NCBI GenBank assembly: GCA_965212135.1
Contig: OZ243044.1
Span: 1,054,001-1,118,000, forward strand
Reading direction: 5' to 3'
Source of the DNA: Bin75 sp965212135
GTDB taxonomy: Bacteria; Nitrospirota; Nitrospiria; Nitrospirales; UBA8639
Length of the DNA: 64,000 nt
The notes beneath the pieces were generated by a model. The model saw nothing but the letters and a program-made list of their open reading frames with translations, searched no databases and was not told where the DNA came from. Below, piece after piece: positions 24,701 to 36,700 of this stretch. Every line of letters starts with the position of its first letter. Position 1 is the stretch's first letter. A program made the translations under genes and the position numbers.

Positions 24701-27700
24701 CAATGCGCCATCCGCCAGCGCCGTCGCCGTGCCGCCCTCGGCTACCATGATCGCATCGTCCACCGCCACCGGCGCGTCGTTCTCCGCCGTAATCGTGATC
24801 GCCACCGTCGCCGTGTTGCTGTCCAAAGCGCCGTCGTTTGCGATATAGGTGAAGCTGTCGCTCAGCGTCTCGCCGCCGTCGTGGGTATAACTGAAGGCGC
24901 CGTTCGGGTTCAGGGTCAACTCGCCGTTGTCCGGGCCGGTTGCCACCCTGACCGTCAACTCATCGGCGGACGTCTCGGCATCGCTATCGTTGGCCGTTAC
25001 GCTCGTGGTAACCTCGTCCGTCAAAGTCGCCGTCGTGCCGCCTTCAATTACCGTGATCGCATCATCCCTCGCCACCGGCGCGTCGTTCTCCAGCATCACC
25101 GTGATCGCCACCGTCGCCGGTGCGCTGTCGTCATCGCCGTCGTTCACGATATAGGTAAAGCGGTCGCTATCCTCCTCATCGCCGTTGTGGATGTACGTGA
25201 AGGTGCCGTCCGCGTTCAGGGTCAATGCGCCGTGGGCCGGGCCGGTGTCCACCCGAACCGTCAATGCGTCGGTGGCCGTCTCCACGTCGCTGTCGTTGTT
25301 CCGCACACTCAATGCGCCGCCGGTCAGGGTCGTCGCCGTGCCGCTCTCGACCACCGTGAACGCATCGTTCACCGCCACCGGCAGGTCGTTCACCGGCGTA
25401 ATCGTGATCGTTACCGTCGCCACGTTGCTGTCCAAAAAGCCGTCGTTCACGATATAGGTGAAACTGTCGCTGCGCGTCTCGTCGCCGTTGTGGGCGTAAC
25501 TGAAAGTGCCGTCCGGGTTCAGCGTGAACCGGCCGTTGACCGGGGCCGCCATCAGCGTAACCCGCAACGACCCGACCGCCGTATCCACGTCGCGGTCATT
25601 GTTCAGCACATTGGATGCGCCACCGCTCAGGGTCGTTGCCGTGCCGCCTTCGGCCACCGTGATCGCATCCGCCTCCGCCTCCGGCGGCTCGTTCACGTTG
25701 ATTATGGTCACGACCACCGCAACTTGGGTGAATCGTTCGCCCGCCGTGGCGGATACGATGATGGTGTACACCGGCGGCCCGCCCGGCGCTTCATGATCCT
25801 CGCCGGGGCCGGTGTAACTGAACGCGCCGCTTCCCGGGTCAACGCTGAAGCGATCCGTGTCGCCGATGGCGATGGCGTAGATGATTTCGTCACCATCCGG
25901 GTCGATGGCGGTCACCGTGCCCAACAGAATCGGCGGCGTACCAACCCGGTTTTCTGCCAGATCAAACGAGTAGAACAACTGCTCAAACTCCGGGGTCTCG
26001 TCAACGTTGGTGATGTTGATGGTCACCGTGGCGGTGTCGGTCAAGCCCCCATTGTCGGTTACCCGCACCATCAAGGTACGGACGGGCTGGGTTTCGCGGT
26101 CTTCGCTGGGACCCGTGAACGTAATCTCGCCGCTGTCCGCGTCAATCGCGTACCGGGTTGTGGGGGTGACGATGGAATAGGTCAGCGTAACCTCGCCGAG
26201 CGGGTCAGCGGTGGAGTCCGGGTCACGGGCGGCGACCGTGCCCAGCACCACCGGCGGGTGGCCGGATGTGTGTTCCGCCAGCATATATTGATATGGCTGA
26301 TTGATAAACCTCGGCGGCTCGTTCACGTTGCGTATCGCCACGATCACCAAAACCTCGACCGTTCTACCGCCCGCCGTGGCGGTTGCGACGGGCTGGTACG
26401 ACGGCGACCCTGGCTGTCTTCCAAAAATGACTTCATAATTCTCGCCGGGGCCGGTGTAACTGAACACGCCGCTTTCCGGGTCAACGCTGAACAGGTTCCC
26501 CGCGTTGCGGGAGATCGTATATACCACCGTGTCGGATACATCCGGGTCGGTGGCGGTTATCGTGCCCAACTCAAACGGCGGCGAGCCAACCTGATTTTCG
26601 TCCAGGAAAAATTGGTAGACAAGCGTACCGTCAGGCAAATCAAACACCGGCGGGTCGTCCACTCCCCGCACCGTGATGGTCACCGTGTCCGGCAGCGAGG
26701 ATGCGTCCTTATCATCGGTAACGACCAACCGAAACACCGGCAACGAGTCCGCCTTGAACCCGGTGGGGGCGGTGAAGGTGGGTCGCGCGGTGTTGGCGTC
26801 GTTGAGCGTAACCTCCGGGCCGCCGGCGTGGCTCCATTGATAGGTCAGCCTCCCGCCTTCCGGGTCCGAGGAACCGAGGCCGTCCAGGGTTACGGTTACG
26901 CCCTCGTCCACGGTTTGCGGCAAGCCCGCGTCCGCCAGCGGCGCATCGTTCACCGGCGTTACCGTGATCTCCACCGTCGCCGGTACGCTGTCCAAACCGC
27001 CGTCGTTCACGATATAGGTGAAGCGGTCGTTATCCTCCTCATCGCCGTTGTGGACATAACTGAAGGTGCCGTCCGGGTTCAGCGTCAGCGTGCCGTGGGC
27101 CGGTTCGGCAGCCACCCGGACCGTCAACTCGGCGGTGGCCGTCTCCGCATCACTGTCGTTATCCCGCACACTCAATGCGCCGCCGGTCAGGGTCGCCGCC
27201 GTGCCGCCCTCGGCCACCGTGAACGCATCCGCCACCGCCACCGGCGGCTCGTTGCTTGACGTGACCGTGATGGTTACGGTGTCCGGGGCCGAAGGTTTTA
27301 TGAGGAAGTCGGAGACGATCAAACTGATTTCCAGTTCCGCATCCACGGGCAGATTGACGGGCGCGGTGAAGGTCGGGCGTATCGCGGTGGCGTCGTCCAG
27401 GGTCACGCCCGGCGGCGCGCTCCACGCAAAGGTCAGGGGTGAATTTTCCGGATCCATCGAGGCGCTGCCGTCCAGGCTAACAATCGCGCCTTCGGCCACG
27501 GTCTGATCCGGGCCGGCCTCGGCGATCGGGGCTTCGTTGTCGCCGGCTATGAACCGCACGGTGACGCCGACCGCACCCGATGACAACCCGTGCTCATCGG
27601 TGACCACGAGGAGGAACAGTTGGTGCCCGTCCCCCGGCAGCTCCGTGGGGGCGACGAAAGTGGGGGTTGCGGTGTTTTTATCCAGGAACTCAATGGTCGG

Positions 27701-30700
27701 CAAGTCCTGCTCAATCTGCACTTGTACACCATCCTCCCTGGTGACCGGAAAGAAGAAAAAACGGTTCTGAATCCAGGTATAAGTCAATTCGTCCCCATCC
27801 GGATCAAACGACTCCGTGCCGTCCAGCATCGCCAACTGTCCCTCCTCCACGCGCCCGGGGCCGGTGGGGACCGCCGTGGGCTGCCGGTTTGCGGCGATGA
27901 AGGTAACGGTGACCAGGTCCGGCTCCGAGGCCGCCCCGTGCGCGTCGGTAACCACGAGTTGAATTTCCTGGGCGAAGGGGCTGACGGTCAACCTGTTCGG
28001 AGCGATGATGATGAGCGTGGCGGTATCCGCCCCGAGCAATCCGCCCAGCGACAAACCGGTGTTGGTCCACTGGTAGCGCAGCCTGTCGTTCTCCGGATCA
28101 AGCCCGCTACCGCGCAGCGTAACGCGCGTACCCACGTTCGTCTGCGCGTCATCACCGGCATCCGCCGTGGGCGCATCGTTGGCGCCGTTGACCACGATGG
28201 CCACCGTTGCCTGCACGCCGTCTGCGGCTTGCACCGTGAAGGTCTCCGTTTCCTGTTGGGTCTCGTCCAGCGCGTTGGTGTCTTCGTCCTCGTTGTTCAA
28301 CGTATAGGTCCAAACCCCCGCCGGGGTAATCTCAAACGTCCCGTACGCGCCGCCTCCACCTGGCGGATCCACGACGGTTACCGTGGTGTCGCCGCTGTCG
28401 GGATCGGTGATGACCAGTGCCCCGGTATCCGTGCTGGTGCCCGCAACCGTAGCCGTGGCCTCGGTGACGTCACCTTCAAGATCCCCCGCGATCGTCGTTG
28501 GGTCGTCCACCGCCGTAATCGTGATCGTCACCACCGCGTTGCTCGACAACTCACCGTCGCTCACTTGATAGGTAAAACTGTCGCTCAGCGTCTCGCTGTC
28601 GTCGTGGGTATAACTGAAGGTGCCGTCCGTGTTCAGATCCAGCGTGCCGTGGGCCGGAGGGGTATCCACGCTGACCGTCAACTCGCCGATGGGCGTCTCC
28701 ACGTCGCTGTCGTTGTCGCGCACGCTCAACGCGCCACCCGTCAGGGTCGTCGCCGTGCCGCCTTCGTTCACCTCAATCGCGTCGGCCACCGCCAGCGGCG
28801 CGTCGTTCACGAAAACGACCGTAATGGTTACGGTGTCCTCTTCCGAAACCAGCTCCCGCGCATCGGTAACGACCAGCCCGAACTCCAGGATCGCGTCTTC
28901 AAGCAGGCCGGCGGGAGCGGTGAAGATGGGTTGCGCCGTGGCCGGATTCGCCAGACTGATCCCCGGCGGCGCGCGCCACGCATAGCGCAGCGTCTCGTCA
29001 TCGGCGTCCCTGGATCGGGACAGGCCGCCGTCCAGGGTAACGCTCGCGCCTTCGGATACACCCCGGTCTTCCCCCGCGTTGGCCGTGGGCGCGGCTTGCA
29101 CGGTGATGGTTACGGTGTCCTCTTCCGAGGCCACGTCCCGCGTGTCGGTCACGACCAGGGCAAAGACCAGAACGGCGTCAGCCACCAGATCGCCGGGTGC
29201 GGTGAAGACCGGGGCGGCGATGGCCGCGTCGCTCAAGACAACGGCACGCCCGCCGCTTTGTTCCCAGGCATAACCGAGCGGCCCGTTGGCCGGGTCGTCG
29301 GGCAGGGACGCGCCGCCGTCCAGGGTAACGCGCACGCCTTCGGCCACAGCCCGGTCTTCCCCCGCATCGGCGGTGGGGAGCACGTCATCCGCCCCGACCA
29401 CGGTGACTTCCACCCGCTCCTGGGTGCCGTCCTCGGCCTCTACGGTGAAGGTCTCGACCTCGCGCTGCTTCGCGGTCAGCGCGTCTGTCTCCGGGTCATT
29501 GTTGTCCAGCGTATAGGTCCAGGCCCCCGCATCGGTGATCACGAAGATTCCGTAGGTTCCCACAACCTCCACCGTCCCCAACGCACCGGCCCGGGCCACG
29601 CGGTCTTCCCCGTCCACGTCGGACACCATCACCGTACCCGTGGTCTGGTTCTCGGCGGCGTCCTCGCTAACCTCTCCGGCAAGTTGTCCGCCGAAGACCG
29701 CCGGATCGTTGGCGCCGATAACCGTAATAACCACCATCACTTCGGTGCCGTCCGCGGCCCGCACCGTGAACGACTCAACTTCGCGCTGCCCCTCGGCCAG
29801 CGCGTCCGTATCCGGGTCATCGTTGTCCAGCGTATAGGTCCAGTCCCCGGCCGCGGTGATCTCAAACGTCCCGTATTCGCCCGCAATCCCGCCCGGCGGC
29901 GTGGCAACGAAAAGATCCTCGTCATCCGGATCCATCACCGTCAACTTGCCCTGGACCGTGTTCTCGTCGGCATCCTCGGTCACCTCCCCGTCGCCCCCCT
30001 CGGTGCCCTGCCCGGTGATGACCGCCGGGTCGTTCACATCGGTCACGGTGATGCGCACCGTGGTGGCGGCCTCCTGACCGCCGGCCAGGGCCGCCACGGC
30101 AAGTTCGTACTGCGGCGGCCCGCCCGCTGTTTCAAAATCCTCCCCCGGCCCGGCGTAGGTGATGCGGCCGTCTGTGGCGTCAAGGAAAGCGAAACGCTCC
30201 CCGGCGTTGCCGGCGTTGATGCGGTAGGAGACCAGGTCGCCTTCGGGGTCCGTGGCCGCCACCGCGCCCACCGCTACCTGCATGACGCCGCCGTCCTGAT
30301 TCTCCGCCAGCGTGAAAGCGTAAGGCACGCCGGCGAACACCGGCGGCTCGTTTTCATTGGTCACCATCACCGTGACCAAAGCGGTCGCGATCAGGCTCCC
30401 CGAAGTGGCGGTTATCATGAGGTCGTAGGCCGGAGTTGCCCCCCCCCCCCCCGCTTCAAAATCCTCGCCGCCGCCGATGTACGCCAGCGCGCCATCTACC
30501 TCGTCAATGCTGAACAGGCCGGCGTCGCCTTCGGTGATGGCGTAGGCGACTTCCACACCCTCCGGGTCGGTGGCCATTACCGTGCCCAGGGCAACCGGCA
30601 CGGGGCGGCCGGCGCGGTTTTCCGCCAGATTAAAGTTATATGCGGGCAAAGCAAACGCCGGCGGCTCGTCGCGGTCGGTGATAGCGACGGCCACTTCGGT

Positions 30701-33700
30701 GGTGGCGCTCAAGTCCCCGCCGTCCATAACCCGCACCATGAGCGCGTAGGCGGGCCGGGTTTCAAAGTCTTCACCGGCGCCCGTGTACATGAGCACGCCG
30801 CTCTGCGGGTTGATGGCAAATACGCCCTGGGGGTCGCCGGAGACGATGGCGTAACGCAACTCGTCACCAGAATCCGGGTCGGTGGCGGAGACATCGCCGA
30901 GCGGTTGCGGGCCGGGCACGTTTTCCGGGAAAGCAAAAGCAAAGGAAGCGGCGGTGAACACCGGCGCTTCGTTGACGTCGGTGATCCGAACCGTTACCGA
31001 CGCGCTTTGGCGGGTGTCGGCCGTTTGCCCCTGGGCCACGCGCATCGTCATTGAGAACTGTTTCGCCCCCGCCTCAAAGTCCTCGCCCGCGCCGATGTAC
31101 AGGACTTGGCCGGTACGGCCTTCAACCGTGAACCGGGTCGGATCATGATCCTCGCGGAGCAGGAAAAACGTATGCGCGAGGCCGTCGAGGGAGCCGCCCA
31201 TCACCGTCCCCACCGGAACCGGCGTATCGCGGCCATCCTGGCTCTCCGCCAGGTCAAAGACCCAGGTTTCCATCGCAAACGCCGGCGGGTCATGGACGGC
31301 GGACACGGTCACCGTGACCCGGCCCCGCGCCGTGCCGCCGTTGCCGTCGGAGACGGTGTAGCGGATGGTGTCTTCACCGAAGAAGTCCGGGGCCGGGGTG
31401 TAGCGCAGCGTGCCGTCGGCATTGACCACGACCGCGCCGTTGCCGCTCGGCACGATGGCGCCGGCGATGGACAACGGGTCGTCGTCCGGGTCTTGGTCGT
31501 TGGCCAGCACGTTGATGGTGACCGCCTGCTCTTCCCCGGTGCCGGCGACGTCGTCGTTGGCGGTCGGGGGCTGGTTGCCGGGCACAACCGTCACCGTTAC
31601 GGTGGTAGTAGTGCGAGGGTTGAACGAGTCATCAACCGTGTAGGTGATGATGTCTTCGCCGACAAAATTCCCGGACTGATAGGCGAGCCGGACGTCTTCA
31701 CCGCTGCGCACGATGTCAACCGTGCTGCCGTCCGCGCTCCGGGAGGTGCGCGCCTCCGGAATGTCCAGCCGGTTACCTTGTTGATTCCCGACACCGTTAA
31801 AATCGTTGGCGAGCGCGTCAATCGTGATGCGCACCCCGCGCACGGCGGTCACAAAGTCGGGGTTGACGACCAGTACCAAATCGGGGGCTGTCCGTATATT
31901 CACGAGGGCCCGCGCCGTACCGCCCTGGCCGTCGGAGACCCGGATACGGACCGGATTGTCGGCGTTGCGGTGATTAATGCGCGGCACATAGTTCAGCGAG
32001 TTGTCGGCGTTGACCGTGGCCGTGCCGTGGGTCGCACTCTGTGAAACCACTGCAACGGAGAGCGGGTCATTTTCCACGTCCGTAAAATTGGAAAGCACGT
32101 GCAGAACCGTCACCCTCCCCCTGTCCTTGACGTACAGGGGGAGGGTGGAACGCAAGGCCACCGGCGGGTCGTTGACGTTCTCCACGGTCACCGCCACGGT
32201 GGCGCCGTCGCCGGTGGAGATGGTGTATTCAATGGTGTCCTCGCCAAAGAAATCTTTGGCGGGCGTGTAGGTGAGCGTGTGGTCGGCGTTGACCACCACC
32301 GTGCCGTCGCCCGCCGGGACCAAGGCGCCGGTCACCGACAACCCCGCACCTTCCACGCCGTCGTTGGCGAGCACGTTGATGTTCACCTCCTGTTCCTCCC
32401 TGGTGGTGGCGACGTCGTCCCAGGCGATGGGTACGACCGTCACCGTTACCACGGCCCGCGCCGTCGCGCCCCGGCCGTCGGCGATGTCGTATTCAATGAC
32501 GGCATCGCCGGTGAATCCGGCGGCGGGCGTATAGGTGAGCGCATCAAGGGCGTTCGCGTTATCAATCACCACCGTGCCGTCGCCCTTCGTCAGGATCGCG
32601 CCGGCCACCGACAACGGATCGCCGTCCGGGTCACGGTCGTTGACCAGCACTTGAATGGTCACCGACATTCCCGCCAACACCTCGGCGGCATCGTCTGCGG
32701 CCTGCGGCGCGCGGTTGCGCGGCGTTACCGTGACCGTAACGATGGCGTCGTCCGTGGCGCCCTGATCGTCGGCGGCGGTGTATGCAATGACGTCCTCGCC
32801 GTCAAAACCCCGGTTCGGCGTATAGGTCAGCGTGTGGTCGGCATTGATGACCACGGCGCCGTTGCCGCTCGGCACGATGGCGCGCGTCACGAGCAGCCCG
32901 CCGCCGCCCGCGCCGCCGCCCGGCCGGTCGTTGGCGAGCACCTCAATCCGCACCGGCGTCCCCGCGCCGGTGCGGGCGGTATCGTTCACGGCCTGAGGCG
33001 CTTCGGCGGGTTCAAACACTTCCACCATGACCATGCCCGTGGCCGTAGCCGCGCCATCAAAGACCACGTAGTGGATGGTGTCCACGCCGGTGAAGTCCTC
33101 ATCGGGCGTGTAGCGGAGTGTGCCGTCCGGGTTGATGAGTACCGCGCCGTGGCCGGCGTAGGCGCGGGTTACGGACAACGCGTCGCCGTCCACATCGCTG
33201 TCGTTAGCCAGCACCGCGATCACCACCGGCATCCCCCGGCCGGTGCCGGCGGCGTCGGCCACGGCCACCGGAAAGTCGTTGACCGGCGTTACCGTCATGG
33301 TCACGGTGGCGCGACCGATGCCGCCGCGGCCGTCGGAGACCGTGTACTCAATGATGTCTTCGCCGTGAAAGTTCAGGGCCGGCGTATAGGTCAGCGTGTC
33401 GTCGCCATTGACGAGCACCGCGCCGTTGCCGCTCGGCACGATGGCGCCCGCCACCGCCAGCACGTCGCCGCGGTCGGCGTCCGCGTCATTGCCGAGCACC
33501 GCGAACCGCAGGGGCGTTTCTTCTTCGGTTTCGGCGGCATCATCCGCGGCCTGCGGCGCGTCGTTGAGATCAAGCACCGTCACATAAACCGTGAAGCGGG
33601 ACGCACCCCCGCCCGCGCCGGTGGCCGTGGCCGTTACCTCCAGGTGATAACGCGGCGGCAACGCCTGTTGGACGGTCTCGCCGGGGCCTGTGTAAAAGAA

Positions 33701-36700
33701 CAGGCCGCTGTCGTCAACGGCAAACCGGGCGGTATCCCCCTCGGTGATGGCATAGCGAAACCCGTCACCAAGCCCCAGCGTACCGAGGCGCACCGGCGTC
33801 GTCCCGCCGTCCCGGTTCTCCGCCAGTTCAAAGATGCGGGCCGGGGCCGCCAACACCCGCACCCGCATGTCCCGCCGGGTACGCGGAATGTTTCGTGGTC
33901 TGGGGAACACAAAATCCTCCCCAAAAACAGCGATTATCCCCTCGGCTTCACGCAGCGGGATAACCGTTGACATCCTGCAGTGTGCGTCGGACGTGTTGAC
34001 GACACGCACACTATCCAGGCCCAGCAGCAGGCCCTGTGGAATCAGGTAGCAAAACAGTCGTCCGCCTTCCGGGTCAAAGAATAAACCGGACATATCCACG
34101 ACCGCGGGCGGCCCGCCCACCACCAGCGTCAGGTCGGGAATCTCGCCCAGCGGCTGCGGCCGCTCATTGACGTTGGTAATGGTGACGGTGACCGGGACGG
34201 TGGCCAGGTCGGACCCGTCGGTTGCGCGTATCTCAAAGGCGTAGCCGGCCGGGGCGGTTTCAAAGTCCTCGCCCGTGCCGACGTAGGTAATGACGCCGGC
34301 CGTGGTTATCCGGAATCGCACCGCCGCTTGCGGGTCGGGCAGATCGTAGATGATGTTCCGCCCCAGGATGTCACGGATGGCCACCGTGCCCACCGCTATC
34401 GCCCGGCCACGGCCACGCCGGTTCTCGGCCAGTTCAAATCGGTATGCGGGCCGCTCAAACACCAGCGCGTTGTCCGACACCACCATCACCTCCACGCGCC
34501 CGGTCGCCACGCCGCCCTGGCCATCGGAGACCGTGTATTCAATGACATCCGTGCCGTGGAAACCCTGATTCGGCGTGTAGATCAGTGCGTTGTCGTCAGT
34601 GATGACCACCGCGCCGTTGCCGCTCGGAACCCGCGCCCCGGTCACCGACAGCGCATCGCCTTCCACGTCCTCGTCGTTGGCGAGCACGTCAATCCTCACC
34701 GGTATATTCTCATCGGTGATGGCGGCGTCGTCCGTGACCAGCGGCGCATCGTTGCGTGGAGCAACCGTGATGGTGACCGTGGCTCTGGCGTCGAGGCTCA
34801 AATCCGCGCCGTCTCCCAATCTCAAGGCTCCGTGCTCGTCGCGGAGCGTGTACCCCAACTGCGTCTGACCGTGAAAGTTCTCATCGGGCCGGAAGGTGAT
34901 GGAGTTATCGCCGTTGACGGTCGCCGCGCCATTGGGGGTGAATAAAAATTGGACCAGCGTTACGATAAACTCGTCGCCCTCGGGGTCCCGGTCGTTGGCG
35001 GTTACCGCAATCGTGACCGGCATATCTTCCACGGTGCGCGCGGCGTCGTCCACGGCAAACGGCCCGTCGTTGATGCCGGTAACGGTGATGGTGACGATGC
35101 CCGTGGCGGTGCCGCCGCGCCCGTCCGAAACCGTGTAGCGCACCCGCGCGTCGCGGCGCGCGTCCGAGGCGAGATCATCAAAGCCGCCGTCCGGATCAAA
35201 GCGCAGCGTGCGGCCGGTGAAACGGACGCTCCCGGCATCAAGCGCCGGGGCGTTGTCGTCGGTGCCGTCAATCACTTCGGCGGCCTCGATAAACAGATTC
35301 GCGTTGCGGTCCGCGTCCGTGTCGTTGGCGAGCACGTCAAGATCCGGGGTCGGCGTGTCCTCGTCGGTAACGAAGGCGTCGTCTGCGGTCTGCGGCGCGT
35401 CGTTGGCGCCGTTGACCGTGATCGTCAACGTCCCCGCAGCGGCGGCGCCATGGACGTCCGTAATCCGGTACGCGGCCGTTACGACACGGCTCTCGCCCAC
35501 GCCGAGTTCTTCAAACGCGCCGTTCGGGTCAAAGCGCAGCGTGTGGTCCGCGTTGAAGACCAGCGTGCCGCCGCCCGTGGCCGGCAGCGAATCGCCCGCG
35601 GCCACGGGCGTGCCGTTCGCGGCGATGAAGGTCAGCCCGTCTCCCTCGGCGTCGCGGTCGTTGGCGAGCACGTCAATGTCCGTGGTCAGCGTGTCCTCGC
35701 CGGCGCTCACGGCATCGTCCACCGCCAGCGGCGCGTCGTTGACGCCGGTCACGGTGATGGTCACGCTGCCCTCACCTTCGCCGCCGTTGTTGTCTCTGAC
35801 GCTGTAGGACAACGACACGGATTGGCGTTCGCCATCCGCAATGTGGTCGTAGGCGCCGCGCGGATCAAAGACGAGCCTGCCAAAAACCTCGCTGCTCAAG
35901 GCCAGGGTTCCGCCGTCTCCCTCATTGTCGAAGCCGATAAGAAATCCAACGACTTCTCCGTCCGTGTCCATGGAGGGAAGATCAAGCATGAGCACGGTGT
36001 CCTCGTCGGTGGTCCCGGTGGTGTCGCCGGCCGTCGGCAATTCGTTGCGGCCGTTGACCCTGACCCTCACCATGCCCGTATCCGTGCCGCCGCCGGGGTC
36101 CGTGACCTCGTAAGTCAGCATCACGTCGCGGCTCTGGCCGGGCCGGAGATCTTCAAACTCGCCGTTCGGATCAAAGATGAACCGGTTGCCCTCGCCGAAA
36201 CGCAGCGTGCCGCCGGCCGACAGCCCGATCGAAAGGCCGGCAAATTCCGGTGTGTTGCGGATACTGGTGGCGAACGGTTGGCCGCCGGCCAGTTCGCCGA
36301 TCCTGATGACGGACAACAAGTCGCCCTCTGCGTCGCTGTCGTTGGCGAGCGCGTCAATGGTAAGCGGCGTGTCTTCGTCGGTGCGCACGTTGTCGCCCAC
36401 CGCCACCGGCGCGTCGTTGACGCCGGTTACGGTGATGGTGACGATGCCCTCGGACGTGTTGATACCATCCAAAACGACGTAGCGCAGCCGCGCATCGCGT
36501 TGCTCGCCCGGCGCGAGATCGTCAAAGGCGCCGTCCGGATCAAAGCGCAACTCACTGCCGTCGCCGATGATGAGGACCCGCCCGGCATCGCGCACGACAG
36601 CGCCGTTGTCGTCAATCGCATCGGCGTTCGCGATAAACCGGTGCGCGTTGAAGTCCGCGTCAATGTCGTTGGCGAGCACATCAATGGTGACCGGCGTGTC

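Noticed and set aside
21212..27259. A 2015-codon plus-strand ORF opposite the giant gene
   Set aside because: It is the antisense shadow of GC-rich repeats. Its product is a monotonous His/Arg/Val-rich string with no start signal or domain, and similar shadows occur at 8900-12064, 17573-20053 and 27590-31054.
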